From Rhodoferax sp. (GTDB lineage Bacteria; Pseudomonadota; Gammaproteobacteria; Burkholderiales; Burkholderiaceae_C), in contig JAGPBF010000013.1 in assembly GCA_018063505.1 (NCBI GenBank), forward strand, positions 1-37,617: a stretch of 37,617 bases of DNA. The letters run 5' to 3'. The stretch's first letter is position 1, and every line of letters starts with the position of its first letter. Positions 34,360-37,617 of the stretch are shown here, in pieces. The position numbers were made by a program, and so were the translations under genes. The notes under the pieces are model-generated. The model did no database searches and was not told where the DNA came from. It saw only the letters and a list, made by a program, of their open reading frames with translations.

Positions 34360-35679
34360 TCAGCGCGACAACTTCTGGCGGATCAGTTCGATATGGTTGC
34401 GCAGCGCATACAGTTCGTCGACATGCGACAGCGGAACCACGACCTTGCCGACACGCAATTCGAGCTGGTCGAGCTCCTGCAACAGTTCGCGGTTGGAGTC
34501 GGTGCCCTCGCCGACCCGATCCTCGATGTCACGCAGCTGCGCATACCAGCGAAACACCCGCGACCGGATGCGGAATTCGTACAGCGGCGGAACGATGCGC
34601 GACAGTGGCAGCAACAGCGCCAGGATGATGCCCAGCGACAACCACATGCGCTCGAGCAGGTTGGCCAGCTGGAATGGCAGGTAGCGCTGCAGCAGTGGAA
34701 CCCCGTTGCGGATCGTGCGTTCTGCCTCCTTGGCCAGCGGAAATTCGGCATTCGCCGCCAGCGGATATTCGCGCGATCGGCTGAACCAGCCGGCGCTGCC
34801 GTGGATCGGCAGCGACGCCTGGGCAAACAATTGCAATATGGCCGGATGCAGGTCCGGGCGGGCCAGCAGCGTGGTGGTGGTGGCCACCAGATGGACATCG
34901 GCCGGTGGCACATCGGCGGCCAGGTCGACCACACCCCGCGGCAAGGTCACCGGTGCCAGGAACGGCAGGCGGCGCGAATAAGCTTCGTTTTGCGCGAAAT
35001 CCATCAACTTCACGCCCGGCGTCTGCAGCAGCATCTGCACCATCAGCGACTCGGGGGCCGACGCGAATACCAGCGCATCGATGCTGCCGTCCAGAAAGGC
35101 CACGGTGGCGTCGGTCTGCCCCATCCGCGACAGCTGCAGGCTGTCGGTCTCCAGGCGGTTCAAGTCGAACAGCGAGGCCATCAGCGTGGGCACGCCGCTG
35201 TCCGGTGTGCCCACGTTGATGCGCAGCTTTGCCAGTTCGGACAGGCTGTCGAGGGTCCCGCCCGGGTTGATCTTTTGCGCCGCCTGCTGCTGGTAGAACA
35301 GCCAAACCGGCTCCACGAAAAGATTGCCCAGCGACAGCGGCGAGTTGCCATCGTCTTGCGATGGCTTGCGGCTTCCGCCCTGCACGAATCCCAGGTCGGC
35401 CTGGCCTTCCTGCACCATGCGCAGATTGGCCGACGACCCGTCGCTGGTCACCAGCACCACCTCGATGCCACTGGCGGCCAGCGCTTTCTTGTAGCGCGTG
35501 CCGAATTCCGCATAAGCACTCTGGGCCGGGCCGGTGGCCAGGCGAACCTGTTTGGGGGGAATCGGGTCCAGCCACCAGTAGGCCAAGGCCAGCAAGGCAA
35601 TGGCCAGCAACATGAACGGCCCGGCCGAGACGATCAGTTCACGCAGCGACAGCAGTGTGTAGCGAATCGTCCGCGGCAT
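34360..35679 (-). CDS. TAXI-family solute-binding protein with N- and C-terminal membrane anchors
   Basis: Homologous to the binding subunits of TRAP-TAXI transporters. The 439-residue protein has an N-terminal helix (FMLLAIALLALAYWWL, residues 22-37) that looks like an uncleaved anchor. It is followed by the TAXI core (VRLATGPAQSAYAEFGTRYK, LRMVQEGQADLGFVQGG), then a second helix (LSLGIILALLLPLSRIVPP) and a coiled-coil-like end rich in Glu, Leu and Arg. The core would face the periplasm and the last 80 residues the cytoplasm. No TRAP permease gene is visible nearby. Translation starts 4 nt after the stop of the P1 peptidase gene, so the two are coupled. Confidence 0.82.
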   Translation of the reverse strand: MPRTIRYTLLSLRELIVSAGPFMLLAIALLALAYWWLDPIPPKQVRLATGPAQSAYAEFGTRYKKALAASGIEVVLVTSDGSSANLRMVQEGQADLGFVQGGSRKPSQDDGNSPLSLGNLFVEPVWLFYQQQAAQKINPGGTLDSLSELAKLRINVGTPDSGVPTLMASLFDLNRLETDSLQLSRMGQTDATVAFLDGSIDALVFASAPESLMVQMLLQTPGVKLMDFAQNEAYSRRLPFLAPVTLPRGVVDLAADVPPADVHLVATTTTLLARPDLHPAILQLFAQASLPIHGSAGWFSRSREYPLAANAEFPLAKEAERTIRNGVPLLQRYLPFQLANLLERMWLSLGIILALLLPLSRIVPPLYEFRIRSRVFRWYAQLRDIEDRVGEGTDSNRELLQELDQLELRVGKVVVPLSHVDELYALRNHIELIRQKLSR

Positions 35680-35683
35680 GTTG

Positions 35684-36733
35684 TCAATTCCGACCGGCGC
35701 AGGTCAGGTCGCCGGCCGCGGGCCAGTGCTGGGTCCCGATGCTGATGCCGCGTGCGGCGAGGATGGCCCGCACCACGGCGCGTGATGTCACCTCGGCGGC
35801 CAGCGTGGCCAGTTGCATCATCGCTGCCGGCTGGCCCGACTTGCCGGTGCCCATGGCGAACATCGTGTCGCCGTCGGACATGGTGTGCACCGGGTTGATC
35901 GCGCGCGCCAGTCCGTCGTGGGCGACCTGGGCCAGCCGGTGGGCCTGGGCCTTGGTGAGAACCGCGTCGGTAGCGACGATGCCCAGCGTGGTGTTGGTGC
36001 CGGCCAGCAAGGGGCGGGGCTTTTCACCGGCGATGATCGCGCGGCGGATGTCGCGCAGCGAACGGCCGTCGTCGCTGCGGGCGCCGGCCAGCACCTGGCC
36101 GGTGGCCGGGTCGACCACATCGCCCAGCGCGTTGCAGGCGACCCAAGCACCAACCGTGACGCCGTCCAGCGTCAGCGCGGCGCTGCCAATGCCGCCTTTC
36201 ATGGCGCCGGCGATGCCGAACAGCTTGCCGACCAAAGCGCCGGCGCCGGCGCCGACATTGCCGGCGGCGGGGGGCTGGCGACTGGCCGCCACACAGGCCT
36301 GGTATCCTGCCTGCGCATCGGGCCGGATACGTGCGTCGCCGACCGGCAGGTCGAACAAGACGGCCGCCGGCACGATCGGCACCAGTCCGTAATGCACCGG
36401 CAGGCCGATGCCGTTCTCTTCAAGCCAGCGCATCACGCCGCCTGCCGCGTCCAGACCCCAGGCGCTGCCGCCTGCGAGCAGGATCGCATGCACCTTGTCG
36501 ACCAGGTTCGACGGATGCAGCAGGTCGGTCTCGCGGGTGCCGGGGGCCGCGCCCCTCACGTCGACACCTGCGACGGCACCGTCGCGCGCGATCAGCACGC
36601 TGCAGCCGGTGGGCCGGCGCTTGTCGGTGAACTGGCCGGCCTCGATGCCTGCGACATCGGTGATGGCATCGGTGCCGGCCCACCAGGTGTTTGCCAGGTT
36701 GTCGGATAGTGGTGGGGCGTGCTCGGTGGTCAT
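35684..36733 (-). CDS. P1-family (DmpA/ThnT-type) self-processing aminopeptidase or amidohydrolase
   Basis: N-terminal-nucleophile hydrolase that cuts itself into two chains. From ATG 36733 it is 349 residues. Conserved blocks are GCSVLIARDGAVAGVDVRG (43-61), LLHPSNLVDKVHAILLAGGS (71-90), GLDAAGGVMRWLEENG and GNVGAGAGALVGK (158-170). The expected autocleavage site is Asn247-Thr248 in GTNTTLGIVATDA, giving a Thr nucleophile as in ThnT, not the Ser of DmpA. No signal peptide is seen. The frame runs back to 36847, but those extra 38 residues are low-quality and the family-like start is at MTTEHAPPLS. The TAXI gene follows after 4 nt. Substrate is unknown: N-terminal amino acids, beta-peptides or amides are possible. 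Confidence 0.82.
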   Translation of the reverse strand: MTTEHAPPLSDNLANTWWAGTDAITDVAGIEAGQFTDKRRPTGCSVLIARDGAVAGVDVRGAAPGTRETDLLHPSNLVDKVHAILLAGGSAWGLDAAGGVMRWLEENGIGLPVHYGLVPIVPAAVLFDLPVGDARIRPDAQAGYQACVAASRQPPAAGNVGAGAGALVGKLFGIAGAMKGGIGSAALTLDGVTVGAWVACNALGDVVDPATGQVLAGARSDDGRSLRDIRRAIIAGEKPRPLLAGTNTTLGIVATDAVLTKAQAHRLAQVAHDGLARAINPVHTMSDGDTMFAMGTGKSGQPAAMMQLATLAAEVTSRAVVRAILAARGISIGTQHWPAAGDLTCAGRN

Positions 36734-36909
36734 CGTCCGATCGATTATCCACGTGCACGCCGTGCCATTCGGCAGGCTGACGCACTGGAAGACCCCACCG
36801 GCCGGAACCGGCCGACCGGAGATGCCGCCGCCGGCTCCGGCGCTCATCGCCGATGCCGCAATTTGTCCACATCACGTGAACTTTTCCTGCCACTGGTTAT
36901 CATTACTGC

Positions 36910-37332
36910 ATGCGCCGGTGCTTATATGTCTTGCTGATCCTGCTGCTGCCATTGCGCGCATGGGTTGGCGACGCCATGGCGACACAGATGTCGCTCCCTG
37001 CGCCGGCGCACCATGCGATGGTGCATGCAGCCGTGGCAGACCATGGACATGGTGGCGCCGCGACTGACGCGCACGCCCATCCGGCGCCCGAGGCGATCCA
37101 TACCGCTGCCGACGACTGTGCTGGCCACATGGCCCCGAACGACGCCGACAGCTCGAATGACGCCGCGCATTGCGGCGTCTGTGCGATGTGCCAGACCTGC
37201 CACACGGTTGCCGTGCTGGAGGTGGTTCAGTTTCCATATGCCGGGCAATCGCGCCCGGCCTTGCCGCTGTTTGCGGCCACCGGCTTCACCAGCGCCGACC
37301 GCGCGCCGGCCCTGAAGCCGCCAGAAGCCTGA
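36910..37332 (+). CDS. Small exported His- and Cys-rich protein
   Basis: Not a recognised enzyme. The 140-residue precursor has a signal peptide (MRRCLYVLLILLLPLRAW, probable cleavage after the DAMA at residues 21-24). The mature chain is rich in His (for example HHAMVHAAVADHGHGG and DAHAHP) and carries a cysteine cluster CGVCAMCQTCH near residue 90. This composition suggests periplasmic metal binding, and short proteins of this kind often precede copper or heavy-metal efflux genes in betaproteobacteria. The next gene on the same strand also encodes an exported protein. A TATCAT sequence just upstream (36898-36903) could be a -10 element, but it would leave almost no leader. Confidence 0.6.
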   Translation: MRRCLYVLLILLLPLRAWVGDAMATQMSLPAPAHHAMVHAAVADHGHGGAATDAHAHPAPEAIHTAADDCAGHMAPNDADSSNDAAHCGVCAMCQTCHTVAVLEVVQFPYAGQSRPALPLFAATGFTSADRAPALKPPEA

Positions 37333-37430
37333 CTCCCTAGCCTTAGTTCGTCCGCGATAACCCGCCAAGGGTGAAAACATCGCGCACGCCGGTGGTCTGT
37401 CGACCATCTACCCGCTGTTTGGAGTCAGCA

Positions 37431-37617
37431 TTGAAGACATCATTTATCTGTTTTGGTTTGGCGGCATTTCTGCCGTTCGCCGTCATCGCACAGCCGCAAG
37501 CCCCCGATCCGGCGAGTCCGGTGCCCGCAGTGCTGTACCGCTCGGTCTTCGTCGATACACCCCGGGGCGTTGAAACCGGCAGTGTGCCTTGGAAAGCCGC
37601 CAATGCCGAGGTGGGCC
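37431..37617 (+). CDS. Exported protein, N-terminal fragment (runs off the right edge)
   Basis: Only 62 codons are visible. TTG 37431 is preceded by GGAG (37421-37424) at 6 nt, a well-placed ribosome site. The peptide has a signal sequence (LKTSFICFGLAAFLPFAVIA, cleavage before QPQAP) and continues with PVPAVLYRSVFVDTPRGVE and VPWKAANAEVG. This resembles small periplasmic proteins I associate with metal-efflux (CusABC/CzcCBA-type) operons, but this is from memory of the sequence style and not a search. It is probably co-transcribed with the His/Cys-rich gene 98 bp upstream. Confidence 0.6.
   Translation, partial: MKTSFICFGLAAFLPFAVIAQPQAPDPASPVPAVLYRSVFVDTPRGVETGSVPWKAANAEVG

Overview
This is about 37.6 kb of GC-rich chromosome that looks like a betaproteobacterium of the order Burkholderiales. 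The gene content points that way: two DUF1631 proteins, a TAXI-type solute-binding protein with membrane anchors at both ends, an RhlE-type helicase with a Gly/Arg tail, an E. coli-like LexA box, and carbohydrate uptake by ABC transporters with no PTS. I assign it to order level only. I saw no rRNA, tRNA, CRISPR array, insertion sequence or phage gene. Coding density is high, with many 4-bp ATGA/GTGA overlaps.

Layout. (1) 1-5621, minus strand: an amino-sugar operon read right to left. It has a Tat-exported binding protein, an ABC ATPase, two PotB/PotC-like permeases, a NagB-type deaminase and a NagA deacetylase cut by the window edge. A divergent ROK regulator and a hexose-6-phosphate mutarotase follow at 5856-8002, with a candidate operator between the two units. 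(2) 8066-9143: an unrecognised one-helix membrane protein and an isoprenylcysteine-methyltransferase-like membrane protein. (3) 9255-12766: a perfect LexA box followed by two overlapping genes, a winged-helix/PD-(D/E)XK-like protein and a RecB/Cas4-like nuclease fused to an Fe-S DinG/XPD-type helicase. This looks like an SOS-induced DNA-processing pair and is the most interesting part of the window.

(4) 12784-25227: a large sugar-acid locus. On the minus strand are an IlvD/Edd dehydratase, a 2-keto-3-deoxygluconate (KDG) kinase, a 2-keto-3-deoxygalactonate (KDGal) kinase and a 2-keto-3-deoxy-6-phosphogalactonate (KDPGal) aldolase. Divergently on the plus strand are a 2-hydroxyacid (2-ketogluconate-type) reductase, a GntR/FCD regulator, a complete CUT1 ABC importer, gluconokinase, a cupin and a phytanoyl-CoA-dioxygenase-like protein. 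Import, reduction or phosphorylation, dehydration, kinase and aldol cleavage together form an Entner-Doudoroff-like route. The dioxygenase and cupin are unexplained additions.

(5) 25286-27644, minus strand: an RhlE-like DEAD-box helicase whose RGG tail overlaps the start of an NAD(P)-binding Rossmann gene. (6) 28006-34305: two divergent DUF1631 paralogues on either side of the ABC-F translation factor ettA. (7) 34360-36733, minus strand: a P1 (DmpA/ThnT-type) self-processing peptidase followed 4 nt later by a TAXI binding protein with no permease in view. (8) 36910-37617: a His/Cys-rich exported protein and the first 62 codons of another exported protein, possibly the start of a metal-resistance operon that continues off the right edge.
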